64,000 bases of DNA, taken from positions 930,001 through 994,000 of the forward strand of contig NZ_JABBGB010000003.1 in NCBI RefSeq assembly GCF_012927185.1, read 5' to 3'. Positions within the stretch are counted from its first letter, which is position 1. Every line of letters begins with the position of its first letter. Origin of the DNA: Pseudoflavitalea sp. G-6-1-2 (GTDB lineage Bacteria; Bacteroidota; Bacteroidia; Chitinophagales; Chitinophagaceae). A program made the position numbers and the translations under genes. Under the pieces are notes generated by a model. The model made no database searches. It was given only the letters and a program-made list of their open reading frames with translations, and was not told the DNA's origin. Shown piece by piece: positions 34,822-43,454 of the stretch.

Positions 34822-35772
34822 ATGAACAACACAAGACTCTATTTGAGAGCCATATTCCTTGGCCTCTGCATTCCACTTTTGATGATCAGCTGTACGAAGG
34901 AAACTCTTTTAAACAAAGTTCCCGTAGTGGATGCCGGTCAAACGCAAAACGTAAAGATTCCGGAAGTAACGCTAACTGGTTCTGCTTCTGATTCAGACGG
35001 CCATGTGGTGGCCTATTTATGGAGCCAGGTTTCGGGCCCTGGCGCTTCTACTATCCTGAATGCAGGTTCTCCCTCTACCAAAGTGATGGGGCTGTCCAAC
35101 GGTAGATATGTATTCCAGTTGATGGCAACAGACAACAATGGAGCAACCGGAGTTGATACGGTTTCTGTTTTCGTGAATGTTCCCAATGTGGTTACCAAAA
35201 CTCTTACACTGCAACCGATAAATAACACTGCAGAGTATAAGTTGAACCTGCGTGGTTCAGACTCGTGGGCTCAGGGCGATAATTTTGAATTTGTAATTTG
35301 TGCATGGACATGGGATGGTGCTACTTTCAATAACAGAATGGCCCTTAAGTTCGATATGAGCCAGATCCCTGCCAATGCAGTGGTGCAGAGTGCAAAGCTG
35401 GCTTTGTATTCATATCCGGTAGCTCCATTGAATGGCAACCATGTTGATCCGAACTATGGTACATCCAATTCATTTACCATCAGACAGATCAATGGCAACT
35501 GGAACCCGTCAGCCTTTAATTGGGCTACGCCAATTCCGGTTACTGAAGCAAATAAGGTTACTGTGCCTACTACCAACGAAAGCAGACTGGATCTTAATCT
35601 GGACGTGAAAGGGATGGTAGCGAGCCAGATCAATGGCAATGCCAACTACGGTTTCCATATGATGCTGGATAATGAGGTTACTTACAACTCCCGCATTTTC
35701 GTAGGCAGCTACAGCGTGCCTTATGCCGAAAAGAGACCCAAACTGGAAATTACGTACCAGGTTGCTCAATAA
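34822..35772 (+). CDS. Cell-surface lipoprotein with PKD-like and DNRLRE-type domains
   Basis: This 316-residue lipoprotein has the lipobox LLMISC (Cys24). Residues about 32-118 form one PKD/Ig-like domain (VDAGQTQNVKIPEVTLTGSA...YLWSQVSGPG...ATDNNGATGVDTVSV). The remaining ~190 residues match the DNRLRE-type carbohydrate-associated beta-sandwich (RMALKFDMSQIPANAVVQSAKLALYSY, ending KRPKLEITY). No catalytic residues are seen. It probably binds extracellular polymers at the cell surface. It shares a bidirectional terminator with the convergent gene. Confidence 0.8.
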   Translation: MNNTRLYLRAIFLGLCIPLLMISCTKETLLNKVPVVDAGQTQNVKIPEVTLTGSASDSDGHVVAYLWSQVSGPGASTILNAGSPSTKVMGLSNGRYVFQLMATDNNGATGVDTVSVFVNVPNVVTKTLTLQPINNTAEYKLNLRGSDSWAQGDNFEFVICAWTWDGATFNNRMALKFDMSQIPANAVVQSAKLALYSYPVAPLNGNHVDPNYGTSNSFTIRQINGNWNPSAFNWATPIPVTEANKVTVPTTNESRLDLNLDVKGMVASQINGNANYGFHMMLDNEVTYNSRIFVGSYSVPYAEKRPKLEITYQVAQ

Positions 35773-35802
35773 TAGCTGACTTCAGATGAACGTAATATTC
35801 AT

Positions 35803-35837
35803 AAAAAATCCCCGGTCGATCTGACCGGGGATTTTTG
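35803..35837. terminator. Bidirectional terminator between two surface-protein genes
   Basis: The arms 35805-35817 and 35823-35835 (AATCCCCGGTC / GACCGGGGATT core) have a GATCT loop, with runs of A and T on either side. Confidence 0.88.
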
Positions 35838-35861
35838 TTGTATTCAGTTGTGTATCTGCTG

Positions 35862-37202
35862 TTATTTTCCAGCTTTAGCTGCTTTCTCGAGTGCTTCGAT
35901 TCTCTTATTCTGCTCGATAATATAAAGTGTGAGCTCTTCAATTTTTTTCAGCAGAGCTGCCTGATTGGACCCTACATCGAGCCCTTCCTTGCTTACTTCT
36001 TTTGCCGAAGGCATATCCGGGAGATGCTGATTATTTGCAATGAATTGTTCCAGCTCACTGAGCGGCATCAGCTGATAATTGCGGCTGAACACATAATCGG
36101 GCCAGTTTTGCTGATCGACTCTCACTTTTCTTGCTCTGATATTTCCTGATACATAGAGCTTGTAATCCGTGCCGATATTGTTAATGCCGATACCTACATT
36201 ACCGTTGCTGGATATGCGCATTCTTTCAACGTTATTGGTAATGATGGGAAGGTCGAAGTTATCGATGGTTCCTAAGAGTTTCACTGCACCCACGGTGGTA
36301 CCGCCTTGTCCCCAGCCACTGCCTCCGGCAGCAGGTGTTTGCCAGGTGGCGTTACCTGTTGCATCACTCGTAAGCACTTTGCCGGCACCCGCGCCTGCGG
36401 TCACCGTAAGGGATCCCAGTTTTGCATTGCCCGTAATGATGGAAGAACCTGTTACATGAAGGTTAGTGGTAGGGTTCCATGTGTTGATGCCTACATTGCC
36501 TTTGAAATAGCCATTGCCGGTTTCTGTGATCTGTGCTGTGAGTGCATGTGCTGTATCTCTCCAGGTCATTGTTTTGTATAAGGAGTTGGGAGCAAATTTA
36601 GTGAGTACTCCAAACTCGTTGGAGGGCCTGTCAGGTACATATTCTATTTCAGCAACAACGGCCTGTGCGCCTGGTTTGGCAGTAATGGTGAACTCCAGTT
36701 TTTTCAGGTAGTTCCAGTTACCGGGTGTGGTTCCTCTCCATACGGCATAGTTTGGAAAAGTGGAGATATTGCTCCAGTCTGTAATGTCGTACCAGGTTTC
36801 GTCGTTCTTCTGCGCACGGCCGGTTACTGAAAGAGGAACGCCAGTGTAGTAAAAATGAACATAGACTTTCCCGCCCGGGTAGGCGATACTTCCCAAACCT
36901 CTGCCGGTAAAATCAACGGTGATTTTGCCTGTTTCGCCTGCCGGCACTGTTACAGCGAGGCTTTCGTAAGATCCGTCGAACAGCAGGGCTGGCGAATTGG
37001 TAGTGCTGCTTGTTTCGGAGGTAACAGTAAAGCGGCTTGTACCTGAGAAGAGGTAATTGTCTACCAACTGATAACGCACGGTTGGTTGTCCCCAAACGCC
37101 GTTTGAGGTGAGATAACTTTTGTAGGGAATGTATTCCTGTGCCAATAACTGAATATTCATTAAAAGCAATAGCAAAGGAATAAGGGGTAATGATCTTTTC
37201 AT
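35862..37202 (-). CDS. Secreted tail-fibre-like protein with C-terminal coiled coil
   Basis: This 446-residue protein has a signal peptide ending at about LLAQ, an N-terminal beta-sandwich half (about 22-210), then short repeats GNVGINTWNPTTNLHV and GNVGIGINNIGTDYKLYV. The C-terminal module PDYVFSRNYQLMPLSELEQFI...LPDMPSAKEV is followed by a coiled coil (LLKKIEELTLYIIEQNKRIEALE). This module is widespread in Bacteroidota fibre-like proteins, where the coiled coil probably trimerises the chain. It is cell-surface or secreted, and the ligand is unknown. Confidence 0.8.
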   Translation of the reverse strand: MKRSLPLIPLLLLLMNIQLLAQEYIPYKSYLTSNGVWGQPTVRYQLVDNYLFSGTSRFTVTSETSSTTNSPALLFDGSYESLAVTVPAGETGKITVDFTGRGLGSIAYPGGKVYVHFYYTGVPLSVTGRAQKNDETWYDITDWSNISTFPNYAVWRGTTPGNWNYLKKLEFTITAKPGAQAVVAEIEYVPDRPSNEFGVLTKFAPNSLYKTMTWRDTAHALTAQITETGNGYFKGNVGINTWNPTTNLHVTGSSIITGNAKLGSLTVTAGAGAGKVLTSDATGNATWQTPAAGGSGWGQGGTTVGAVKLLGTIDNFDLPIITNNVERMRISSNGNVGIGINNIGTDYKLYVSGNIRARKVRVDQQNWPDYVFSRNYQLMPLSELEQFIANNQHLPDMPSAKEVSKEGLDVGSNQAALLKKIEELTLYIIEQNKRIEALEKAAKAGK

Positions 37203-37231
37203 AATCAGGGAGTAATTGAAGATGCAATATG

Positions 37232-37262
37232 AAAAAAAATCCCGACTGAATTTCAGTCGGGA
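37232..37262 (-). terminator. Terminator of the nusB-DUF1573-yajC operon
   Basis: TCCCGACTGA (from 37240) and TCAGTCGGGA (to 37262) form a perfect stem. On the minus strand eight Ts follow. Confidence 0.88.
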
Positions 37263-37287
37263 CCAGAAACTTTATAACTGTGATGAA

Positions 37288-37629
37288 TTACTTGGCAGGC
37301 GTTGCAGCTGCTGCTTTGTTGATATTGTTGGTCCACTCCATGGAGATGGCGCTCTTTTCGATTTTGATGTAGCTGCCAGGGCTGGTTTCCAGCTGAATGG
37401 TGCCATCTTCGTTCATTTTGTATACAGTTCCGTGGATACCTGCGATGGTAACAATCTTGTCACCTTTCTGCATGTTCTCCTGGAATTGTTTGGCAAGCTT
37501 GGCTTTCTTGGCTTGTGGACGGATCATGAAGAAATAGAAAACCAGGATCATACCGCCCAACAGCACGAAGTTCATCATGGAAGCTGATCCTCCTGATGGT
37601 GCCTGTAAAAAAATCGCTAACTGTGTCAT
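37288..37629 (-). CDS. yajC: Preprotein translocase subunit YajC
   Basis: This 113-residue protein has one N-terminal membrane helix (MMNFVLLGGMILVFYFFMIRPQ) with the signature FMIRPQAKKAKLAKQFQENMQKGDKIVTIAGIHGTV. YajC is an accessory inner-membrane component that associates with SecDF and the SecYEG translocon. It is the last gene of a three-gene set, 37 bp after the DUF1573 lipoprotein, and is followed by a strong terminator. secDF itself lies about 12 kb away in this window. Confidence 0.95.
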   Translation of the reverse strand: MTQLAIFLQAPSGGSASMMNFVLLGGMILVFYFFMIRPQAKKAKLAKQFQENMQKGDKIVTIAGIHGTVYKMNEDGTIQLETSPGSYIKIEKSAISMEWTNNINKAAAATPAK

Positions 37630-37666
37630 TGTATTGAATTTGAGAATTTGTGTTTGAATAGTATGT

Positions 37667-38095
37667 TTATTGTTTCGCTTGCGGTACTACTTCCACATCG
37701 AAAGATACTTTATGTGATTGTGTTCCGTTGGTATTGGCTTCCACATCTATCTCCTTGTGGTTGCTGCCTTCTCTGCCCTTGCTGTTGAAAGTAGCTTTGA
37801 TCTCGCCTTCTGCACCCGGAGCGATCGGCTCGGCAGGAGGGTTGGCCACTGTACATCCGCAGCCGGGATGAACGCCTCTGATCACCAAAGGCTTCTTGCC
37901 TGTATTCTTGAACCTGAATACCACTTCTACCATTTGTCCTTCGGTGATCTTACCCAGATTTTTGGTGGAATCGATCCACTGAATATCCGTCAGCTCTGCA
38001 CTGGTATTCAGTTCAGGTTGTTTGTAAGTCTGATCGCTGTTATTGCAGGCTGTTGCCAGAAGAACCGCGAGAACTGCTATGGACAGGAGTTTCAT
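37667..38095 (-). CDS. DUF1573 lipoprotein
   Basis: This 142-residue lipoprotein has the lipobox ATAC (Cys17). The mature part is a single immunoglobulin-like DUF1573 domain with the hallmark FRFKNTGKKPLVIRGVHPGCGCTVANPP, including the CGC pair. The molecular role is unknown, but the family is common in Bacteroidota, where it often sits between nusB and yajC as here. The promoter-like box at 38112-38119 suggests it can also be transcribed separately from nusB. Confidence 0.9.
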   Translation of the reverse strand: MKLLSIAVLAVLLATACNNSDQTYKQPELNTSAELTDIQWIDSTKNLGKITEGQMVEVVFRFKNTGKKPLVIRGVHPGCGCTVANPPAEPIAPGAEGEIKATFNSKGREGSNHKEIDVEANTNGTQSHKVSFDVEVVPQAKQ

Positions 38096-38111
38096 TGGTT
38101 GAAGGTTTTTG

Positions 38112-38119
38112 CAAATCTA
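38112..38119 (-). promoter_or_regulatory. -7 promoter box upstream of the DUF1573 gene
   Basis: TAGATTTG on the minus strand matches TAnnTTTG, 16 nt before the ATG at 38095. Confidence 0.5.
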
Positions 38120-38136
38120 GTGAATGAAGTGTTTGA

Positions 38137-39099
38137 TCAGCTTTGTTTGTTATTAGGATTCGGTGAAAATGCCACTTTTCGCATTTTGTTTTCACTTACA
38201 AGATCTTTATGGATGTTGTCGAGAATGCCGTTCACAAACTGTCCGCTTTGCGGCGTGCTGTATTCTTTTGCCAGATCGATGTACTCGTTGATGGTCACCT
38301 TCGGCGGAATGGTTTCGAAGAACAGGAATTCTGCAATGCCCATGCGCATCAGCATCATATCCAGCACGGCAATCCTCTCTGCGTCCCAGTTCTTGAGCTT
38401 GGGGCGGATGAGTTCCATGGTCATTTCTTTCTTATCAACCACAGTCTCCAGCAGGGTTTTGGCGAAATACCATTTTTCTCTTCCCAGCAGTTCCTGAAAG
38501 TTGAAGCCAACGGGTTTGGCGAGGAGGGTCATCAGCAATTGACTGAGCATATCTCCATCATCGTCCCAGTTGTTGAAATGCTCTTCAACATAACTGTCGA
38601 ACCTTTCGCTGCTGAGCATCAGTTGAGTGAAGATGAATTCGATGATGTCTTTCTCCTGCTTCTTATCCCTTCCCTGAACAGCAATGTATTCTTTATACTC
38701 CGGCTTTTCTGTCAGCTCGATGTATACTTTCTTTACCAGGTCCTGGTCGGTGATGGAATAGGGTTTTGCCTCTTTCTTTGCCTGCTCCCATGATGGAGAT
38801 CCGAGGATCTTCCAGAGGAGTTCATTTCCTGCAAGCTTGATATTTACATTGAGGTCTTCTGCCGAAGGAAGGTGTTTGGCTGCCCGGTTGCGCGCATCTG
38901 TTTCTGCATAGCGGGCTACTTCTGTGAGAAAATGAACCATGAATACAAACAGTTGCTGGCTCTGATCAAACTGTTTCTGCAATAACTTAACCTGTTCTGC
39001 TGTTGATGGTCTTTTGTCTTCACCTGATTCTGTAAACTGGCTTTCCACAGCATACAAGGTCTGCATTACTTTCACACGAATATTTCTTCTGCTGATCAT
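38137..39099 (-). CDS. nusB: Transcription antitermination factor NusB (long Bacteroidota form)
   Basis: This 320-residue protein has a NusB domain in its C-terminal ~150 residues (WDAERIAVLDMMLMRMGIAEFLFF, then KVTINEYIDLAKEYSTPQSGQFVNGILDNI). The first residues, RRNIRVKVMQTLYAVE, also belong to the fold. The middle insert of about 150 residues makes it roughly twice the length of proteobacterial NusB, as usual in Bacteroidota. NusB binds boxA RNA with S10 to prevent early termination in rRNA operons. It has its own -7 box, and the genes behind it are DUF1573 and yajC. Confidence 0.92.
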   Translation of the reverse strand: MISRRNIRVKVMQTLYAVESQFTESGEDKRPSTAEQVKLLQKQFDQSQQLFVFMVHFLTEVARYAETDARNRAAKHLPSAEDLNVNIKLAGNELLWKILGSPSWEQAKKEAKPYSITDQDLVKKVYIELTEKPEYKEYIAVQGRDKKQEKDIIEFIFTQLMLSSERFDSYVEEHFNNWDDDGDMLSQLLMTLLAKPVGFNFQELLGREKWYFAKTLLETVVDKKEMTMELIRPKLKNWDAERIAVLDMMLMRMGIAEFLFFETIPPKVTINEYIDLAKEYSTPQSGQFVNGILDNIHKDLVSENKMRKVAFSPNPNNKQS

Positions 39100-39125
39100 T
39101 TTCTAAGAACTTATTTTAGAGCGGG

Positions 39126-39133
39126 CAAAGCTA
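39126..39133 (-). promoter_or_regulatory. -7 promoter box of nusB
   Basis: TAGCTTTG on the minus strand matches TAnnTTTG, 26 nt before the ATG at 39099. Confidence 0.55.
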
Positions 39134-39250
39134 ACTCATTTAAAGGTAGCCCCCAAAATTTGAATGGGAGCGGGATTGCCGCATTGGCTGAAAATTTGGC
39201 ATTGGATATTAAGGAGATACAGGGTGTTATTGTGGAGTTTCTGGCAGGCT

Positions 39251-39360
39251 GGCCTCCGAATCCGGAAAAAATGGCTTTAACCGGAGGCCGTTAACCGATT
39301 GGTACGGAATTCGTGTACCTTTGGCAGCCTCCGACCGGCAGGGCATCCCATATGCCGGTC
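39251..39360 (+). promoter_or_regulatory. groESL promoter region with two inverted repeats
   Basis: The -7 box TACCTTTG is at 39316-39323. Upstream is an inverted repeat GGCCTCCG (39251-39258) / CGGAGGCC (39282-39289) and a direct repeat TTAACCG (39277, 39291). In the leader, GACCGGCA (39333-39340) pairs with TGCCGGTC (39353-39360) around a 12-nt loop. The CIRCE operator is absent. A role in heat-shock control is inference. Confidence 0.5.
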
Positions 39361-39395
39361 AGATCATTAAACAAAATCATAAAAACTGATACAAC

Positions 39396-39677
39396 ATGGC
39401 TAAGAAGTTAAATGTTACCCCACTGCACGACAGGGTAATTGTGAAACCTGCTAAAGCGGAAGAAAAGACTGCTGGAGGTATCATCATTCCTGATACTGCC
39501 AAAGAGAAACCCCAGCGCGGAACCATCGTAGCTGCCGGCCCCGGCAAAAAAGATGAGCCCGTTACCGTTAAAGTTGGAGACACTGTACTGTATGGCAAAT
39601 ATGCCGGTACTGAGATCCAGATCGAAGGTGAAGATCTCCTCATCATGAGAGAAAGCGACATCTTAGCAATTGTCTAA
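39396..39677 (+). CDS. groES: Co-chaperonin GroES
   Basis: This 93-residue protein is the standard GroES length. It begins [12 protein letters not shown], carries the mobile loop [20 protein letters not shown] that contacts GroEL, and ends with DILAIV. It forms the heptameric lid of the chaperonin cage. It is followed after 50 bp by groEL in a classical operon, and its 5' leader contains a hairpin (39333-39360) discussed separately. Confidence 0.97.
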   Translation: MAKKLNVTPLHDRVIVKPAKAEEKTAGGIIIPDTAKEKPQRGTIVAAGPGKKDEPVTVKVGDTVLYGKYAGTEIQIEGEDLLIMRESDILAIV

Positions 39678-39727
39678 GTGTATCCGTTTAGTTCCCACCA
39701 ATTTTAAAAATTACAAATTACCAGTAT

Positions 39728-41359
39728 ATGGCTAAGCAACTGTTCTTCGACATCGAAGCACGTAATAAAATGAAGAAAGGGGTTGATACCCTCGCCAATG
39801 CAGTGAAAGTAACACTGGGCCCTAAAGGCCGCAATGTGGTTATCGAGAAAAAATTCGGTGCACCTGCCGTAACTAAAGACGGTGTGAGTGTTGCCAAAGA
39901 AATCGAACTGGAAGATCCCATCGAAAATATGGGTGCTCAAATGGTGAAAGAAGTAGCTTCTAAAACTGCAGATATTGCAGGTGACGGTACTACCACTGCA
40001 ACCGTTCTGGCACAGGCTATCATCGGCGAAGGTCTGAGAAACGTAGCTGCAGGCGCCAATCCAATGGACCTGAAACGTGGTATCGACAAAGCTGTTGCCA
40101 AAGTAATCGACAACCTCCGCGCTCAAACGCAGACTGTTGGTACCGACAGCAAAAAAATTCAGCAGGTAGCTTCTATCTCTGCCAACAACGACGACACTAT
40201 CGGCAAACTGATTGCTGAAGCGTTCGGCAAAGTAGGTAAAGAAGGCGTTATCACTGTTGAAGAAGCCAAGAACACCGAAACTACCGTAGACGTAGTAGAA
40301 GGTATGCAATTCGACCGTGGATACATCTCTCCATACTTCGTTACCAACAGCGAGAAAATGGAAGCTGAACTCCAGACTCCATACATCCTGATCTACGACA
40401 AAAAGATCAGCGCTATGAAAGATATTCTGCACATCCTCGAGAAAGTTGCACAAAGCGGCCGTCCTCTCGTGATCATCGCAGAAGACCTCGAAGGCGAAGC
40501 ACTCGCTACACTCGTAGTGAACAAACTGCGCGGAACACTGAAAGTAGCTGCTGTTAAGGCTCCTGGCTTCGGCGACCGTCGTAAGGAAATGCTTCAGGAT
40601 ATCGCGATCCTCACAAAAGGTATCGTTATCTCCGAAGAGCAAGGATACAAACTGGAAAACGCAGACCTGAGCTACCTCGGAACATGCGCCAGCATCACTA
40701 TCGACAAAGACAACACTGTTATCGTTGGTGGCAAAGGCAAGAAAGATGATATCAATGCCCGCGTTAACCAGATCAAAGCACAGATCGAAGCAACAACTTC
40801 CGATTACGATAAAGAAAAACTGCAGGAGCGCCTCGCTAAACTGAGCGGTGGTGTGGCAGTTCTCTACGTAGGTGCTGCTACCGAAGTAGAAATGAAAGAG
40901 AAGAAAGACCGCGTAGACGACGCTCTTCATGCAACACGCGCTGCGGTTGAAGAAGGTATCGTACCTGGTGGTGGTGTAGCTTATATCCGCGCTATCGAAT
41001 CTCTGGAAAAAGCGAAAGGTGCAAACGAAGACGAAACCACTGGTATCGCAATCGTTAAACGCGCACTGGAAGAACCAATCCGTCAGATCGTTGCCAACAG
41101 CGGTATCGAAGGAAGTATCGTGGTTCAGAAAGTGAAAGAAGGTGCTAAAGATTTCGGTTTCAATGCCCGCACTGAAGTGTATGAAAATCTCTTCAAAGCT
41201 GGTGTAATCGATCCTACTAAAGTTACCCGCATCGCTCTCGAGAATGCAGCTTCTATTGCCGGTATGGTACTCACTACCGAGTGTGTTATCGCCGACAAAC
41301 CTAAGAAAGAAGAAGCACACGCTCACCCTGCTCCTGGCATGGGCGGCATGGATTATTAA
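39728..41359 (+). CDS. groEL: Chaperonin GroEL
   Basis: This 543-residue chaperonin ATPase has motifs in order: [19 protein letters not shown], the ATP loop [13 protein letters not shown] (near residue 84), [16 protein letters not shown] (near 405), and a short C-terminal tail ending APGMGGMDY. That tail replaces the long GGM repeats of enterobacterial GroEL, as usual in Bacteroidota. It folds cytosolic proteins together with GroES. Codon use is strongly biased, consistent with high expression, and leaves a long open antisense frame that is not a gene. Confidence 0.98.
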   Translation: MAKQLFFDIEARNKMKKGVDTLANAVKVTLGPKGRNVVIEKKFGAPAVTKDGVSVAKEIELEDPIENMGAQMVKEVASKTADIAGDGTTTATVLAQAIIGEGLRNVAAGANPMDLKRGIDKAVAKVIDNLRAQTQTVGTDSKKIQQVASISANNDDTIGKLIAEAFGKVGKEGVITVEEAKNTETTVDVVEGMQFDRGYISPYFVTNSEKMEAELQTPYILIYDKKISAMKDILHILEKVAQSGRPLVIIAEDLEGEALATLVVNKLRGTLKVAAVKAPGFGDRRKEMLQDIAILTKGIVISEEQGYKLENADLSYLGTCASITIDKDNTVIVGGKGKKDDINARVNQIKAQIEATTSDYDKEKLQERLAKLSGGVAVLYVGAATEVEMKEKKDRVDDALHATRAAVEEGIVPGGGVAYIRAIESLEKAKGANEDETTGIAIVKRALEEPIRQIVANSGIEGSIVVQKVKEGAKDFGFNARTEVYENLFKAGVIDPTKVTRIALENAASIAGMVLTTECVIADKPKKEEAHAHPAPGMGGMDY

Positions 41360-41380
41360 TCTGGTCCAACTTAGTATAAA

Positions 41381-41413
41381 GAAGGGCGGCCCAATGGGTC
41401 GCCCTTTGTTTTT
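41381..41413 (+). terminator. Terminator of groESL
   Basis: AAGGGCGGCCC and GGGTCGCCCTT form a stem around AAT, with a TTTGTTTTT tract behind it. Confidence 0.8.
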
Positions 41414-41490
41414 GCATTTATCGGCGTCCTTTCGTCATAATTAACCTTACTGCCATTGGCACCCATCCCATTTTTCGATAATATTGACCT

Positions 41491-41976
41491 ATGAAACCAT
41501 TAAACACTATCTTACCCGCCGCTGCCCTGGCAGCCGCCCTCGCCATCACGGCATTTGCTCTGCCCGCCAAACAGGAGCAGACTCCGTCTTTCGCAGATAA
41601 ATACTGGCTCATGGAATCGGGCAGCATTGTACCTGCCACCGATCTCAATGCCGACGGCAAACCAGATTCCGATCTCCGCAACTTTTTGGAAGATTGTGAG
41701 AAAGACGATACCGAAATGTTCAGAAGCAATGGCAAATTCGTGAAGAACCTGGGCAAACAAAAATGTGTTGAAGGAGAAGATGCAGAGTATGAAGATGGCA
41801 GCTGGACCTACAACTCCGCCACCAAACAGCTCACCATCAAACAAAACGAAGTGCCTCAGCCAATCGTAATAAGTATCAAAGAACTCACTGCTACCAAACT
41901 GGTGGGTACGTTTGAGTTCACTTCACCACAGGGGCAGAAAGTGATGATTACAGGCGTGTACAAACTAAAGCAGTAG
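41491..41976 (+). CDS. Secreted lipocalin-like protein, paralogue 1
   Basis: This 161-residue protein has a signal peptide (about 1-24, ending FALP). The mature part runs DKYWLMESGSIVPATDLNADGKPDSDL, then FLEDCEKDDTEMF, DGSWTYNSATKQLTI and ATKLVGTFEF, and ends ITGVYKLKQ. The order W...L.(E/D)C..DD...G.W.Y....K.L.I...G.(Y/F) recalls Bacteroidota lipocalin-like small beta-barrels. The DLNADGKPD loop could bind calcium. It is a tandem paralogue of the gene at 42080. The ligand is unknown. Confidence 0.75.
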   Translation: MKPLNTILPAAALAAALAITAFALPAKQEQTPSFADKYWLMESGSIVPATDLNADGKPDSDLRNFLEDCEKDDTEMFRSNGKFVKNLGKQKCVEGEDAEYEDGSWTYNSATKQLTIKQNEVPQPIVISIKELTATKLVGTFEFTSPQGQKVMITGVYKLKQ

Positions 41977-42079
41977 TAGGGAATTGTTTCGCTGCAGTTC
42001 AGCCGCCTGATTATGCAGTTCGTCTGAATACGTCAGACACAGGTTTCAGCCGGCCAGTGGTTTTCTCTAATATTGGACC

Positions 42080-42562
42080 ATGAAACCATTCAACCAATTA
42101 TTGACCGTATCGGCAGTGGCAGCAACCATTGCCATCACTGCATTTGCCATCCCTTCGGCAACTGAACAAAGCGCACCATTCACCGAAAAATTCTGGGTGC
42201 TCGAATCCGGCTCCATCGTTCCTGCGATCGATGTAAGCGGCGATGGCAAACCCGATAAGGATATCCGCGCCATGCTCGAAGACTGCGAATTAGATGATGC
42301 AGAGATGTACAAATCCGGTGGCAAAGTGATGAAACACCAGGGCAAAGTAAAGTGCGATGAAGAAGATGAAACCACAATGGAGTCCGGCACCTGGAAATAC
42401 AATGCCGCTACCAAACAGCTTACCATCCATCACTACGATACCGAGAAGCCGCAAACCCTGATTGTAAAAGAGGTTACGGCCACTAAAATGGTTTGCACCT
42501 ACGAGTTCACCACTCCCAAAGGAAGCAAACACCTCATCACCGGTGTCTTCAAAGTAAAATAA
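42080..42562 (+). CDS. Secreted lipocalin-like protein, paralogue 2
   Basis: This 160-residue protein has the same layout as its neighbour: signal peptide, EKFWVLESGSIVPAIDVSGDGKPDKDI, MLEDCELDDAEMY, SGTWKYNAATKQLTI, ATKMVCTYEF, and an end at ITGVFKVK. Differences concentrate in the middle strands. One additional Cys occurs late in the chain. The 103-bp spacer between the two genes contains no terminator, so co-transcription is possible. It probably arose by tandem duplication. The function is unknown. Confidence 0.75.
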   Translation: MKPFNQLLTVSAVAATIAITAFAIPSATEQSAPFTEKFWVLESGSIVPAIDVSGDGKPDKDIRAMLEDCELDDAEMYKSGGKVMKHQGKVKCDEEDETTMESGTWKYNAATKQLTIHHYDTEKPQTLIVKEVTATKMVCTYEFTTPKGSKHLITGVFKVK

Positions 42563-42581
42563 CGCTCGCTTAATCCGAAAT

Positions 42582-42620
42582 AAGAAGCGCTCCGGGCATT
42601 GTACGGGGCGTTTCTGTTTT
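42582..42620 (+). terminator. Probable terminator after lipocalin-like paralogue 2
   Basis: AAGCGCTCCG and CGGGGCGTTT form an imperfect stem around GGCATTGTA, followed by CTGTTTTTT. Confidence 0.6.
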
Positions 42621-42707
42621 TTATAGACAGTTGACTACAGTACTGCCCCCAATGCTTTTGGTTTCCATAAAGAAATTGTAACTTTTGACTTACTAAGAAA
42701 CCCTGCT

Positions 42708-43358
42708 ATGAAAAATTTTCTATGGTGCCTGCTGCTGTTGGCTTCAGCCGCCTCTGCTCAGACAAGCACACCTAAATCGAGTGACGAATACGACGGCGTT
42801 GCCGGATCTCCCTATCTTTTCAAAGACTGGCTCAGCGGTACCGTGTATTATAAAAACGGAAGAGTGGTGAATCAGTTCAAACTTCGGTTCGACTGCTGCC
42901 GCAATTACCTGATGCTCGAATTCAAAGGACAATCATTTGCTCCGCAAACGGCCAGCATAACATCTTTTGTACTCAACACCAAAGAAGGAAAGAATGCAGA
43001 CTCGATGGTATTCCGCAAAGGATACCCCAGTGTAGAAAACTGGAACGAAGAGACCTTCTACCATATTCTGCTGACCGCAAAATCTCCGGTACTGCATATT
43101 CTCACCAAATCCATCGTGGAAGAAAAAGGATTGCTGCCATCGAGCACCCGCAAGTTCTTTGAAGATGAAGAACATTTCTTTCTGCTGCACGATGGTAAAA
43201 TGATCCATCTGCCCAAAGATGAACGCGAACAACTGGCAGCGCTATTCCCTGCACAGCGCGAAGCGCTGCTGAAATTTATGCAGGATCAGGACCTGAAAAT
43301 GAAGTCCCCGGCGGATTTCATCAAGTTGGGGAAGAAGTTCAACGAACTGGTTCCTTAA
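42708..43358 (+). CDS. Secreted protein of unknown family
   Basis: This 216-residue protein has a signal peptide (MKNFLWCLLLLASAASAQ). I do not recognise the family. The N-terminal half of the mature protein looks beta-rich (PYLFKDWLSGTVYYKNGRVVNQFKLRFDCCRNYLML, with an adjacent Cys pair). The C-terminal half is helical and charged (KDEREQLAALFPAQREALLKFMQDQDL). A Chitinophagaceae-type protein that is periplasmic or surface-located is the most that can be said. It is separated from its neighbours by terminators on both sides. Confidence 0.65.
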   Translation: MKNFLWCLLLLASAASAQTSTPKSSDEYDGVAGSPYLFKDWLSGTVYYKNGRVVNQFKLRFDCCRNYLMLEFKGQSFAPQTASITSFVLNTKEGKNADSMVFRKGYPSVENWNEETFYHILLTAKSPVLHILTKSIVEEKGLLPSSTRKFFEDEEHFFLLHDGKMIHLPKDEREQLAALFPAQREALLKFMQDQDLKMKSPADFIKLGKKFNELVP

Positions 43359-43407
43359 GAAAGTGAATTGCACCTATTCATCGATGTTAGATAGATGATA
43401 TTCAAAC

Positions 43408-43438
43408 AAAAAGGCCAGCTTGCCGGCTGACCTTTTGT
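43408..43438. terminator. Bidirectional terminator between 43358 and 43455
   Basis: AAAAGGCCAGC and GCTGACCTTTT form a stem with one mismatch around TTGCCG. It is A-rich before and T-rich after, and suits the convergent genes. Confidence 0.75.
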
Positions 43439-43454
43439 TGATATTATGCAGTAA

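Noticed and set aside
39300-39395. CIRCE operator upstream of groES
   Set aside because: The TTAGCACTC-N9-GAGTGCTAA pattern was looked for and is absent. Only unrelated inverted repeats occur.
39704-41326. A 540-codon open frame on the minus strand opposite groEL
   Set aside because: It is exactly antisense to groEL, whose biased codon use avoids the triplets that would give antisense stops. The translated product is Phe/Cys/Asp-rich with no domain, start signal or promoter.
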